A DNA stretch of 64,000 nucleotides from Mycoavidus cysteinexigens_B (lineage in GTDB: Bacteria > Pseudomonadota > Gammaproteobacteria > Burkholderiales > Burkholderiaceae), in NCBI GenBank assembly GCA_031963465.1, contig JASSUG010000008.1, positions 78,144 through 142,143 of the forward strand, in the 5' to 3' direction. The notes under the pieces were generated by a model. The model was not told the origin of the DNA. It saw only the letters and a list, made by a program, of their open reading frames with translations, and made no database searches. Made by a program: the position numbers and the translations under genes. Numbering within the stretch: position 1 is the first letter of the stretch; every line of letters begins with the position of its first letter. This document shows, piece after piece, positions 1 through 8,438 of the stretch.

Positions 1-10
1 TTCAACGTAG

Positions 11-34
11 TTATGCACACTATTTGTGGATATC
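11..34. promoter_or_regulatory. Two DnaA-box-like sites
   Basis: TTATGCACA at 11-19 fits the DnaA-box consensus TTATNCACA exactly. TGTGGATAT at 26-34 is the opposite orientation with one mismatch. They face each other 6 bases apart. No other origin feature is visible because the window starts here, so this may be coincidence or the edge of a DnaA-regulated or origin-like region. Confidence 0.3.
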
Positions 35-42
35 TCTGGGCT

Positions 43-66
43 ATTTGTCCTTGTACAAGGACAAAT
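43..66. promoter_or_regulatory. Perfect 24-bp palindrome
   Basis: The half-site ATTTGTCCTTGT is followed directly by its exact reverse complement, with no loop. A perfect palindrome of this length without a spacer looks more like a binding site for a dimeric regulator than a terminator. It lies about 180 bases upstream of the solute-binding protein gene, so it could be that gene's operator or belong to a gene to the left of the window. Confidence 0.45.
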
Positions 67-160
67 CTTATGTTCCCAAAGATAGGAGCCGATTCAGAAT
101 TTGGACTGCAAAGTACGTTACATTTACAGAGGCCGTAGCGGCCTGAACTTCCTCACGCCG

Positions 161-215
161 ACCTTAGCACTGCTGCGCCATACGGAATCATCAGTGAGAT
201 TGATGTGCTAAGGGT
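161..215. promoter_or_regulatory. Inverted repeat upstream of the solute-binding protein
   Basis: ACCTTAGCAC at 161-170 pairs with GTGCTAAGGGT at 205-215 (one bulged base), enclosing 34 bases. It ends about 28 bases before the chosen start of the next gene, so a leader hairpin or operator pair is possible. No recognised riboswitch motif was seen. Confidence 0.3.
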
Positions 216-242
216 CAGAAAAAACTCTGCATGGAGCTTAAT

Positions 243-1343
243 ATGGATGATAAAAATCGGCCTCCCCCATCTAGCCGCAGAAACTGGATCAAAAAAATAG
301 CTGCTTGCGGTGCAGCAGCACTCTGTACGCTACACATGGCCTCCCCTTCCAGGGCAGCCTCCAAAGAAAAGAAACCTCAAAGAATTGTCATTCGCACTTC
401 TGGTGGCAATGCGCATAAAGCCTATACAGAAATACTATTTGAACCCTTTAGGAAAGAAACAGGTATTGAAGTAGTCGGCGTTTCATCGAAAGCGGAACCG
501 ACCGCAGAGATTAAGACCATGGTCGAAACGAAGACATACACATGGGATATGGCATGCCTTAGTCATAGAGCGATCCATTTCTTAGGTTCAGCTTATTTAG
601 AGCCGCATAGACTTGAGCACGATCCTGTCGTTTCAACCATTTTGCCGCAATTCATGACACCTTACGCTGTGGGTATTGATGTATTTACCACCGTGCTGGC
701 ATATCGGACAGATGCTTTCAAAGGACGCGCCGTACCAAAAACCTGGAAGGATTTTTGGGATGTGAAGAATTTTCCTGGCCGCCGTGGACTGCGTAAGATT
801 CCTTTCGATACGATAGAAGAAGCGCTGCTAGCTGATGGAGCTCTTCCAAGCGAAGTTTACCCTTGCGACCTTAACCGCGCGTTTTGCAGCCTTGATAGAA
901 TCAAATCGCATATTTCTGTTTGGTGGCAAAGTGCGCCAGAAGCTGAACACCTATTGAAGTCCGGTGAGGTGGATTTAATCCCGGCTTTTCACGCCAGTGC
1001 ATTATCGGCTATCGCGGCCGATGCCCCGGTAGCATTTTCTTGGGATCAACAGATTTATGGATACGATAGCCTGGCTATTTTGAAAGGCGCGCCTAACGCT
1101 GACGTGTGCCGTCAATTTATCCAATTTGCTAGCGACCCAAAGCGCCAAGCGCTGCTTGTGCCTTACGGAATTGGACCTACCCAGCCTGAAGTCTTAAGGC
1201 CAGGCTATATTGATCTGAAGTATGCCAAGCTTATTCCAACCTATCCAGACAATATCAAAAAAGGTCTGCCTAGTAATGGCTTGTACTGGATGACTCATCA
1301 ACATGCAGTCATCGAACGCTTTAATCAGTGGATGCTAAGCTGA
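243..1343 (+). CDS. Extracellular solute-binding protein with Tat-type signal
   Basis: This is a periplasmic substrate-binding protein of ABC-transporter type, in the iron/polyamine-like family 1/8 group. The N-terminus has a twin-arginine motif (SRRNWIKKIA), a hydrophobic stretch and an AxA-like cleavage site (SRAAS), so export by Tat in folded form is likely. The mature part opens with IVIRTSGG and contains KTWKDFWDVKNFPGRRG, typical of this fold. The ATG at 243 is chosen over the one at 231 because GGAG at 233-236 sits six bases before it. No permease or ATPase gene is adjacent, so the substrate cannot be deduced and the partner transporter must lie elsewhere. A wall-to-wall open frame with no lesions suggests a working gene. 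Confidence 0.8.
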   Translation: MDDKNRPPPSSRRNWIKKIAACGAAALCTLHMASPSRAASKEKKPQRIVIRTSGGNAHKAYTEILFEPFRKETGIEVVGVSSKAEPTAEIKTMVETKTYTWDMACLSHRAIHFLGSAYLEPHRLEHDPVVSTILPQFMTPYAVGIDVFTTVLAYRTDAFKGRAVPKTWKDFWDVKNFPGRRGLRKIPFDTIEEALLADGALPSEVYPCDLNRAFCSLDRIKSHISVWWQSAPEAEHLLKSGEVDLIPAFHASALSAIAADAPVAFSWDQQIYGYDSLAILKGAPNADVCRQFIQFASDPKRQALLVPYGIGPTQPEVLRPGYIDLKYAKLIPTYPDNIKKGLPSNGLYWMTHQHAVIERFNQWMLS

Positions 1344-1418
1344 CTAGATGGTCGAGTAGCCCGAAGCCAATTGGCTCCTAAGAAGGATAGCGGCCTGCGG
1401 TTTGCGCTTAGAACTACT

Positions 1419-3017
1419 TTAAACGCCCCCGCTGGCCCAATCTGTCGATTGCCCATCGGATTGAACCGGAGTGTCCGCAGCGGGCGCTCCGAGGATGCTG
1501 ATCTGGAAAATCGGTTTGGCGGCGAGCGACTGCAACGCCAGGTCTTCAGGAATACTTTCGAACAAAGGTTGGATCAACGTGCCACCGATGATTGCCCGCC
1601 AGCTATTGTCGGCCGGGCTCAGCCCCCACACACCGTGATAGACCACCGGCACGGTTTGAGCGCCGTGCGTGGTGTTGCCGAGATATAGCATTACATGGCC
1701 GTTGATATAAACCAGCGTGCGCATCGGTTGCCCGTTGCGTGCGAGGTAATCGAGCCGCTCAGCCGGCGTGGCGCTGGAGAGATCGGTTATTTGCCCAGCG
1801 GCCATCTGGGCGAGCGAATGGCGTTGCAACCAGATGCCAAAGGCGGCGAAGATGTTTTTCAGTTCGGATGAACAGTCGTTATACAGCCCCGTGTTGCCCC
1901 AGCCATACGGACGCCCGATCAGCGCTTTGAGCAGCGTCGCGAGATGGCGCGGCGTTGCGCTCCACGGCGCCGGTACGATCTGCGTGTCGCTCAATTGTGC
2001 GGTGCTGATGACCGCCCGGCCGTCGACATTGCGGGCGGGAACCAGGACCTCGCGCACCCCGGGTGTCGTGCCAGGCCGGAGTGGCAGAATCGTGCCGGCC
2101 GGCGCGTCGAAGCGAAATGCCCCGTGGCGGTCACGAACCGGCGCCGAAGCGGTGATGACTGCCCCCAACGCCTGACGTGCGGCGTTCCTCCAGGTGTCGA
2201 CAAACGTGTCGTCGACGAAACCAAGGTTGTCGCTGCGCACCCAACCGTGCACCTCAGGCGCCTGCACGTAGCACCAGCCGCCGTCCAAGCTGCTCCCCCG
2301 CACGTAAAGCGGCGTGCCCGGCCGAATCGCCGAGATTTGCAGGCTATCGAACGGGTAGCCTTGGCCCGCAAGACGGTGGGAATAGAAAAAAGGGTCCATG
2401 GTTGGCAGTTCGCGTACAAGCAGGTTGCCGGTTGCAATCGCCCGGCGCCCAGGGGTGTAGGGTGCCATGCGCTCGAACTGCCGGACGTCCATGTTTTGAG
2501 CGATTGCGTCGATCCACGATTTCGTCTGAGGCCTGAGGTTCTGACCATAGCCGATATACCTACTGGGCTTGCCAGTGTTGTCGTAGACAACGATCCGCTG
2601 AAGCAGCCAGCTGGCGATATCGCCATCGCTTTTGCCGTGCGCGGGCGTGTCGATGAAAGCATGGTTCCAGGGCGAAGGGCTGTTCGCATCGGTGCCGAAA
2701 TAGCGCGAGTAGAGCACTTCGAACTGGACGTGCTGATCACGTGCGCTCAGGAACGGCGTGTCGTAATCGGGGGCGAGCGGGTCGATCCAGTGGTCGACAT
2801 CCTGACTGTGGTCGGCCATTGGAAAGAGGCTTATCGGATCGACTGCTGCAAGTGGGGCGGGCGGCACAGGAAGAAAGGCCGCACACCCGGCCAGCACGAC
2901 GCACAGCGCGGCGGCCGGAATGTGCCAAGCGAGCACGCGTCGAGAGGGCGCGGGGACGCCGGGCACGTGCCTTGGCGGAGTTGAGGTTTCTGTGCGGGGC
3001 GGAACCACTGGGGACAT
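1419..3017 (-). CDS. SH3 domain-containing NlpC/P60 (C40) peptidase, lipoprotein-like
   Basis: A probable secreted or lipid-anchored endopeptidase acting on peptidoglycan stem peptides. A hydrophobic segment ends in a lipobox-like LAGC about 45 residues from the chosen start. Then come an N-terminal P60-stabilising region (FEVLYSRYFGTD), SH3b segments, and the C40 domain with NDCSSE (catalytic Cys near residue 380) and NGHVMLYLG (catalytic His near residue 440). The ATG at 3017 is preferred because it puts the signal nearer the N-terminus, though a longer frame reaches 3107 and neither start has a clear ribosome site. The gene is visibly more GC-rich than its neighbours, giving many spurious opposite-strand frames. 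A role in wall remodelling or lysis of competitors is inference. Confidence 0.8.
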   Translation of the reverse strand: MSPVVPPRTETSTPPRHVPGVPAPSRRVLAWHIPAAALCVVLAGCAAFLPVPPAPLAAVDPISLFPMADHSQDVDHWIDPLAPDYDTPFLSARDQHVQFEVLYSRYFGTDANSPSPWNHAFIDTPAHGKSDGDIASWLLQRIVVYDNTGKPSRYIGYGQNLRPQTKSWIDAIAQNMDVRQFERMAPYTPGRRAIATGNLLVRELPTMDPFFYSHRLAGQGYPFDSLQISAIRPGTPLYVRGSSLDGGWCYVQAPEVHGWVRSDNLGFVDDTFVDTWRNAARQALGAVITASAPVRDRHGAFRFDAPAGTILPLRPGTTPGVREVLVPARNVDGRAVISTAQLSDTQIVPAPWSATPRHLATLLKALIGRPYGWGNTGLYNDCSSELKNIFAAFGIWLQRHSLAQMAAGQITDLSSATPAERLDYLARNGQPMRTLVYINGHVMLYLGNTTHGAQTVPVVYHGVWGLSPADNSWRAIIGGTLIQPLFESIPEDLALQSLAAKPIFQISILGAPAADTPVQSDGQSTDWASGGV

Positions 3018-3200
3018 AATGTTTGATTGTGAATGCGCGAGGCGATGATTATACGTTGTGCACTTCGCGCCACGGCTGTTAGTAGGGCCGAAGACTGGCG
3101 CGCGCACTTTGGTGAGTAACCCAAGGTAACTTCAATTATGTAGCACACCACATAATCGGCGGTTTTGGGTTGGAACCCCAGCTAAGGTCCTACAAATTTT

Positions 3201-5708
3201 TCAAATCTGTTCTTCAAAAGGCACCAAATAACTATCTATCAGCTGGTCAAATTTCAATGATGATTGCGTGAGTTGACGATCACATTCAGCCTCAAGATCG
3301 GCTCCTGAAAGTTGCGATTCACAAAGTGAGGATAGGAGGGATCGAGCATTTGCTACCAAGGCAGTAAGCTTTTCATACGTTAAAGCATGAGTTGCTTCGG
3401 CAACCGCTACCTTGGTAGCGTGATTCATATGATGTACACAGACACGCACGCATCGGTAGCCAGCATAGTTTTTGGCAAACCACTCAGCAGCGACAAGAAG
3501 TTGCCCATGCTCTTCCTTTGTAAGAGCCTTTTCTGCTTTTTTCTGACTCTTTACCTCAATAACAAAACCAACCTTATTCGGCAATAGCCAGAGTACATCC
3601 GGCCCTTCTCCATTGATATCATATCGCTTTGAAGACAGACCAATCATGACAGCAAGCGTAGCTAATGCCTGCTCAAAATGATTTGCCGACGCATTACGAT
3701 GTAAATGTGTAACGGCGTCCTCAAAAGTCTGTAATAATCCCCGTCTGAATCGATATTGGCCAAGCTGTTCAGCGATAGCTTTCGCTTGCGCGCCAGGAGC
3801 ACAAAGTGGTCGGTGAGGAGGCGGAACTCTGGGTCGGAGAAGATTACAATTGTCCGCGTATGCTTGGCGCTGTAAGTCCTCTGCTCGATCAGGATGATTC
3901 CACTGATCCGCAATTCGCGCTGCCAACTGCCCCATCCAACCATGGGTCTGCGAGTCTAACGTCTTAGCATCGGCTAAACTCTTCACAATCTTTGAGATTG
4001 CTTTTTCATGGTAACCATCGTGCCAGAGGTTGACTGCCTTTCTCTCCATGGCTGCTTGGTTAAATCGCAACTCATCCGGCACTTCTTCACCCACCAATTC
4101 TGCAAGCGTTTCTGCATGATATTTGACCCAATCTTTATCGCGATCAAAACTTTGTTTAATGATCTGTATGAGATCCTCTAAGTCTTTTATTTCTCTGCTA
4201 ATTTGCTCACCCATCTCAAGCTGAGCTCTTGTGGCGCCCGTAAGGAATCTAAAATTGGCATCTTTTGCAACCCACCCTGTAAGGTCTGATCCCACCAGAA
4301 GAACCACACAATGATCACTTGATCCACGCGCTCCCCTACCAATTCCTTGCTCGATTCGTTGCGCGAGCATGCGGGTAACGGTAGCCCCACCATATAGGAT
4401 ACTTGACCTGAAAAGCTCGTAACTTGATGTCCCTGTGGGAAGGCCACTCATGATAAGTAGGCGGCATGAGTCACCGGGGAGGTCGATCCCATCGTATCGG
4501 TTCGCGAACACGACTGGGCCAAACGTTGTCCTCGCTTGCAACTCTGTCACAAGCCTTTCCACATCTTGAGAACCTTGCGCTATCGCGGCGGCTTCTGACC
4601 ACTGAGCTGTACCCTTGTCCGATGAAACGAGGACCACTACGCCGAGGTCCTTTTCCGATGTCCATTTCATAAGATTTTTAATAGTTTCTTGTACATTGGG
4701 CTTGAATGGCATGAGGTCAGGAATCAAAATCATTCGTTCGCTCACGCCAGCTAATGAGCGAGAAGTCAATGGCCTTTGGACTAATTTCGGGTCAGCATCG
4801 AAGGTACGCACAATCTCACTATCATCGGCAATTGTTGCCGACATGTAGATGCGACGTGGTGCGTCAAAGAACGTTGGGAAGGTATTAACCAAAGGCAATA
4901 TTGGCGTCAACGTGAATGCATCACGACTGATGAGCGCATGACAAAGATGCAATTGATCTCGTAAAAGCGGCCATACCAGTGCGTACTCCTCTGCGTCTGA
5001 TTTCAATTGCTCCCGAACCGTATCGATTTGCTCATGCCAGGCCCAATATGGCACCTCAAGCACAGAGTATTCTGCGCCAGAAACGACGTCATCGAACGTA
5101 CCAAGCTTATCTATTTCTTTAAATGCCTTCCGGAATAAGCCAGCTAAACTTTCATATCTAGGTCGGGCTTCATTCGATCTGACATCGAGAGTAAAAGATT
5201 CACGGACCACAGAAAATGCTGCATGTGCGTCATCAAGTATGATGGCGGATACCTTTTGAGGCTGAATTCCGCCACGAAGGCCAAACCTGCTTCGCCCATT
5301 GAACAGAGCTTTGTATGTGCCAACCATGATGGCCTTACTATTAACGAAGTCCTCGTTCAGTTGTTGTTTTCTTTCATACGGTACAGCGGAGATACCAAGT
5401 GCTTTTGCCTTCTCAAGCGTTTGATTTACAAGTTGTACTGTCGGTGCCAAATAAAGAACGGGTTCTCCCGTCTCGTTTAGAGTGGATTGAGCCATGAGAA
5501 GACCGACCAACGTTTTACCGCCACCTGTATGCAATTTTAATACAATGTCACGTTCTTGGCGACGCTCGAACCAAGCCTGAAGGACTTCTGCCTGACTGGT
5601 GTAGAGATCATTAATGCCGGGAGGTTTCGGTAAGCGGCGAAAAATTTCCGTCGGCTCGATAGCCCTAGATTTCGCTTTCTTGGTTTTTAGCTTATTAAAA
5701 TCAACCAT
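3201..5708 (-). CDS. DEAD/DEAH superfamily 2 helicase fused to a PD-(D/E)XK-like nuclease domain
   Basis: An ATP-dependent nucleic-acid translocase. Residues 61-66 are a Walker A (TGGGKT), 159-162 the DEAH-like box (DDAH), and QRIEQGIGRGAR near residue 456 is helicase motif VI. Near residue 715 is GFVIEVKS preceded by GPDVLWLL, the D...ExK pattern of PD-(D/E)XK nucleases, so the C-terminus probably cuts DNA or RNA. The ATG at 5708 is used because AGGA lies about nine bases upstream, whereas the longer frame to 5774 runs through an older resolvase fragment in another frame. Helicase-nuclease fusions are common in anti-phage defence. Here the gene sits alone next to a recombinase remnant and a toxin-immunity pair, so a defence role is likely but unproven. 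Confidence 0.75.
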   Translation of the reverse strand: MVDFNKLKTKKAKSRAIEPTEIFRRLPKPPGINDLYTSQAEVLQAWFERRQERDIVLKLHTGGGKTLVGLLMAQSTLNETGEPVLYLAPTVQLVNQTLEKAKALGISAVPYERKQQLNEDFVNSKAIMVGTYKALFNGRSRFGLRGGIQPQKVSAIILDDAHAAFSVVRESFTLDVRSNEARPRYESLAGLFRKAFKEIDKLGTFDDVVSGAEYSVLEVPYWAWHEQIDTVREQLKSDAEEYALVWPLLRDQLHLCHALISRDAFTLTPILPLVNTFPTFFDAPRRIYMSATIADDSEIVRTFDADPKLVQRPLTSRSLAGVSERMILIPDLMPFKPNVQETIKNLMKWTSEKDLGVVVLVSSDKGTAQWSEAAAIAQGSQDVERLVTELQARTTFGPVVFANRYDGIDLPGDSCRLLIMSGLPTGTSSYELFRSSILYGGATVTRMLAQRIEQGIGRGARGSSDHCVVLLVGSDLTGWVAKDANFRFLTGATRAQLEMGEQISREIKDLEDLIQIIKQSFDRDKDWVKYHAETLAELVGEEVPDELRFNQAAMERKAVNLWHDGYHEKAISKIVKSLADAKTLDSQTHGWMGQLAARIADQWNHPDRAEDLQRQAYADNCNLLRPRVPPPHRPLCAPGAQAKAIAEQLGQYRFRRGLLQTFEDAVTHLHRNASANHFEQALATLAVMIGLSSKRYDINGEGPDVLWLLPNKVGFVIEVKSQKKAEKALTKEEHGQLLVAAEWFAKNYAGYRCVRVCVHHMNHATKVAVAEATHALTYEKLTALVANARSLLSSLCESQLSGADLEAECDRQLTQSSLKFDQLIDSYLVPFEEQI

Positions 5709-5721
5709 TGAAATTATCCTG

Positions 5722-5841
5722 TTACGTGAATTTGCTACGTTGCAACAGCCGGAATACCGTAGCTGGATGCACATTGAACAATCGGGCCACAGTCGCAGTC
5801 TTTTTACCAGAACTCACCATCCGGTGACTGCTCCGCCCCAT
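5722..5841 (-). pseudogene. C-terminal fragment of a serine recombinase (resolvase/invertase)
   Basis: The minus strand encodes a 39-residue frame ending in GKKTATVARLFNVHPATVF and RLLQ, which is the helix-turn-helix tail of Tn3-type resolvases and Pin-like invertases. An in-frame stop lies just upstream and the catalytic domain is absent, so this is a remnant. It lies immediately upstream of the helicase start and marks a past transposon or invertible element at this junction. Confidence 0.7.
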
Positions 5842-6609
5842 ATAGAATCATTCTCCACTATCGATGACGGTGCCAAATGCGCCAAAAGGTGATCGTTTAA
5901 CGAATGAAAGCTATTTTGTAGTCTATAGACGTCCTGAACCTTAGGTACCAAGAAGACATATCGGATGCAGCAGAATAGACTTTACTGTTGCTAAATACAT
6001 GGCTACTGTCGAAAAAAATATTAAAATGGCCGTAATTATTTTTCTAATGACTTCATTCACGTATAGACTCCTTATTAAAAATTAATATACTTTCATTTTT
6101 CTATAAATCTAATCATATAGAAAGCACTTGGCAAAAGGGAAATTAAAATAACGTTTGTTCCGTTATTCTCTTGAATTTTAAGGGTTTTTAGGCTCTACGA
6201 CTAGCCCGTTTGGAATACTCTCTGTCTTAAGCGGAGTGTGGTGAAAAGCCCACCCCTTCTTTCCTCCTTCGAACATTTCACGATATGCAAAAAAAAGTCA
6301 TCAAGTCGGATAATCCATAATATCAGGTTTGAGTTTGCTCTTCAAAATTCGGGGGGTGGATTTATATTGAGGTTCTGGACGCTCAAATTATCTCCATAGC
6401 GTCTATATCCACACGCTGGAGACACAGAATCTAGCCACTTCGACCTTTTGACATACGAGACCCGCTCGGCGTTACTCTGATAGAAAGGGGAGCGGGATTA
6501 AGTTTACTCCAATTAAAAGTTGGCGCTTGCAGCCTCAATTGATGGGTTGCATTGATGCTTAAATATCGCCAATGCTTTATACGTTGACAGGCATGATCAA
6601 TGATGGGCA
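5842..6609. other. Gene-poor AT-rich spacer
   Basis: No convincing coding frame was found on either strand. The longest frame (minus, about 6431-6673) has no recognisable domain. The stretch looks like decayed accessory sequence between the resolvase fragment and the toxin-like gene. Confidence 0.5.
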
Positions 6610-6981
6610 ATGGATAATGTCTCAAAAATAGAAAAGAAGTTACAGTATTCCTTTGGGAAAGCAACAGGAACAAAACACAGCACTGATCGCTCTATAGGAA
6701 TGCTCCGCGAGCTTGAAAAAATCGGGCTATCTGATACTCCTGCTACTCGGCAATATCTTGCCCAATTTCTTTCAAAAACTTATGCTAATCCCGCAAGTAT
6801 TGCGAGTATTCAAAAAAATGGTAACGTAGTACGCAAGTCTCTGCTAATGGGACCGCAGGGTGGTACGATGCTTGAAACGTATTGGGATAGTAATCGCCTA
6901 ATCTCGGGGAAAACAATCGGGCCTGCCGGTCGGTTCCACCACCAAGTACCGCCAGGACATAAAGTATTGCCAGGAGAATAA
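6610..6981 (+). CDS. Probable orphan polymorphic-toxin C-terminal domain
   Basis: A 123-residue protein without signal peptide or membrane segment. It is made of a helical N-terminal half and a conserved-looking core around NPASIASIQKNGNVVRKSLL, MGPQGG and ETYWD. That core resembles toxin tails found at the C-terminus of filamentous haemagglutinin/CdiA-type proteins, but this assignment is from memory of the pattern and the activity is unknown. The next gene overlaps it by one base (TAATG), the tight coupling usual for a toxin and its immunity protein. No CdiA-like carrier precedes it, so it is either an orphan module left by recombination or a stand-alone cytoplasmic toxin. Confidence 0.5.
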   Translation: MDNVSKIEKKLQYSFGKATGTKHSTDRSIGMLRELEKIGLSDTPATRQYLAQFLSKTYANPASIASIQKNGNVVRKSLLMGPQGGTMLETYWDSNRLISGKTIGPAGRFHHQVPPGHKVLPGE

Positions 6982-7517
6982 TGATGATCTTTATTGCTGA
7001 GTCTTTTGATAATGTAAGTGATCTTGAACAAGTACTCCAGGATAAGTATAAAAAGTGGCTGATCTTGGGCTCCGACCATGAATCAATTTATGAATGCTTT
7101 TTACTTGAATCTGATTCAGATGAACTTGATTTTGGGCTTGGCGTAGCAGTTACAATCAGAGGAGTTACATCTGAAGCGCTACTCGTCGAAAGTTATCATA
7201 CTGTGTATGTAGGATTTGATTCTTACATAGCAGCGGTCTCCATTATCCAACCATCCTCAACTATCGAAAATCGACTATTTCGGCTAAATGGAGTCTTTTT
7301 TGAGTTGCTCCTATTGAAAAATGGAAACCTTTGCATTGTTCATGAAATAGGTGCGCAAGTTGTTACGAGAGACTTAACAGAGATACGGGATGTTCCCACA
7401 GACATTGTTTCAGATTGGGCTATCAATGATGAACAGGGGATACTTTCACTGACCGAAATGTTTACAGGGAAAGTTATAAATATCTCAATCTCAACGGGTG
7501 CTATTTTGCCAGCTTGA
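6981..7517 (+). CDS. Probable immunity protein to the preceding toxin-like gene
   Basis: A 178-residue acidic protein of unknown family, with no signal peptide and no transmembrane helix. The start ATG overlaps the stop of the toxin-like gene, and AGGAG at 6972-6976 serves it or the second ATG at 6984. Its acidity, size and coupling fit an immunity protein that binds a basic toxin domain. Function is inferred only from position and general character. Confidence 0.5.
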   Translation: MMIFIAESFDNVSDLEQVLQDKYKKWLILGSDHESIYECFLLESDSDELDFGLGVAVTIRGVTSEALLVESYHTVYVGFDSYIAAVSIIQPSSTIENRLFRLNGVFFELLLLKNGNLCIVHEIGAQVVTRDLTEIRDVPTDIVSDWAINDEQGILSLTEMFTGKVINISISTGAILPA

Positions 7518-7722
7518 TATTTTTGTAAAATACAAGTGAAAGTTAAATGTTATGGTCATTTTTTGAATCTGAGCAAGCGCGGTTTGACAACTACATCCTT
7601 ATGAAGATGTAATCATTTGTTTTAGGCAAAAAAATGTTGGCATTTTGATCGGAAACGGAGGGAAATCAGGGGTAAAAAGCGACTTCCACAAAAACGTTAT
7701 TCTTTGATTTATAAGGATTTTG

Positions 7723-7809
7723 TGGTGCGAGGGGCGGGACTCGAACCCGCACACCATTACTGGCGTCAGGACCTAAACCTGGTGCGTCTACCAATTTCGC
7801 CACCCTCGC
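7723..7809 (-). tRNA. tRNA-Leu (TAG)
   Basis: An 87-base class II tRNA with encoded CCA. The acceptor GCGAGGG pairs with CCCTCGC, the D arm contains AAATTGGTAGACGC, the anticodon loop is TTTAGGT, a long variable arm follows, and the T loop is GTTCGAGTC. The base of the anticodon stem reads CCAGG/CCTGA, leaving one C-A opposition. The 3' end faces the accessory patch at 3201-7722, the usual side for islands integrated at tRNA genes. Confidence 0.95.
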
Positions 7810-7852
7810 ATACTGCTCTACTTCGACGGCTAAGCGCGCTATTCTAACTGAT

Positions 7853-8377
7853 TCATCCCTCTTCCGCTACTATAACTAGAGCAGCGGCATTCACCACCGC
7901 TGCAATTCTGCCTACATCACGCAACTGCGCGGTGCTCATGCCTTCTTTAAGCAGCGTATCAAAGTGCGCTTTGACACAAAAGTGGCATTTGCCAATAATC
8001 GATGCGGCCAACGCATACATTTCAAACCGCCGCTTATCCACGCCGCCATGCTGCGCGTAAGCATTCATTCGCAATCCTGCTGGCTGCCCTTTTAGCTCGG
8101 TATCACCGGCCATTTCCAAATACGGATACCAGGTAGTATTCATGCCCATCAATGCCGCAGCGGTTAATGCGCCATTTTGTTCTTCAGCAGATAATTGGCC
8201 CGCACGTTTGATGATGTCGACGAGTTTGCCGCTTTTTGCGGCAAATGCGGCCGCTAATGCGACGCCAATCGCGTCATTGCCTTCTAGCGAAGAGCGCGCA
8301 ATCGTCCCGTCAATATTTAAGCGAATATCCTTCGCGTAGTCGGGAATTAAATCCTTGATTGCATTTAAGAATTCCAT
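7853..8377 (-). CDS. ahpD: Alkyl hydroperoxide reductase AhpD
   Basis: A carboxymuconolactone-decarboxylase-fold thiol reductase that regenerates AhpC in the cytoplasm during peroxide detoxification. The CxxC pair is C131 and C134 in GKCHFCVKAHF, with H138 as the expected proton-relay residue. Length 174 matches the family. It lies directly downstream of ahpC on the same strand, so the two form a peroxide-defence unit. A strong terminator-like hairpin between them would make ahpD expression depend on read-through or its own promoter. The leader sequence AACCACGCA just before the start is also found before ahpC. Confidence 0.93.
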   Translation of the reverse strand: MEFLNAIKDLIPDYAKDIRLNIDGTIARSSLEGNDAIGVALAAAFAAKSGKLVDIIKRAGQLSAEEQNGALTAAALMGMNTTWYPYLEMAGDTELKGQPAGLRMNAYAQHGGVDKRRFEMYALAASIIGKCHFCVKAHFDTLLKEGMSTAQLRDVGRIAAVVNAAALVIVAEEG

Positions 8378-8398
8378 TGGGTATCCTTATGCGTGGTT

Positions 8399-8427
8399 AA
8401 AAAAAGCCCGTCGATACGGGCTTTTTT
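8399..8427 (-). terminator. Intrinsic terminator/attenuator between ahpC and ahpD
   Basis: An inverted repeat with A-run, GCCCG, TCGATA loop, CGGGC and T-run, so it can terminate in either direction. On the minus strand it falls after the ahpC stop and before ahpD, where it would lower ahpD transcription relative to ahpC. Confidence 0.8.
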
Positions 8428-8438
8428 GTCAATTCACG

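Noticed and set aside
1944..2984. Long plus-strand frame over the C40 peptidase
   Set aside because: It results from high GC in the real minus-strand gene; its product is Arg/Pro/Gly-rich with no domain.
6431..6673. 80-residue minus-strand frame
   Set aside because: No ribosome site, no family pattern, and it overlaps the start of the toxin-like gene on the other strand.
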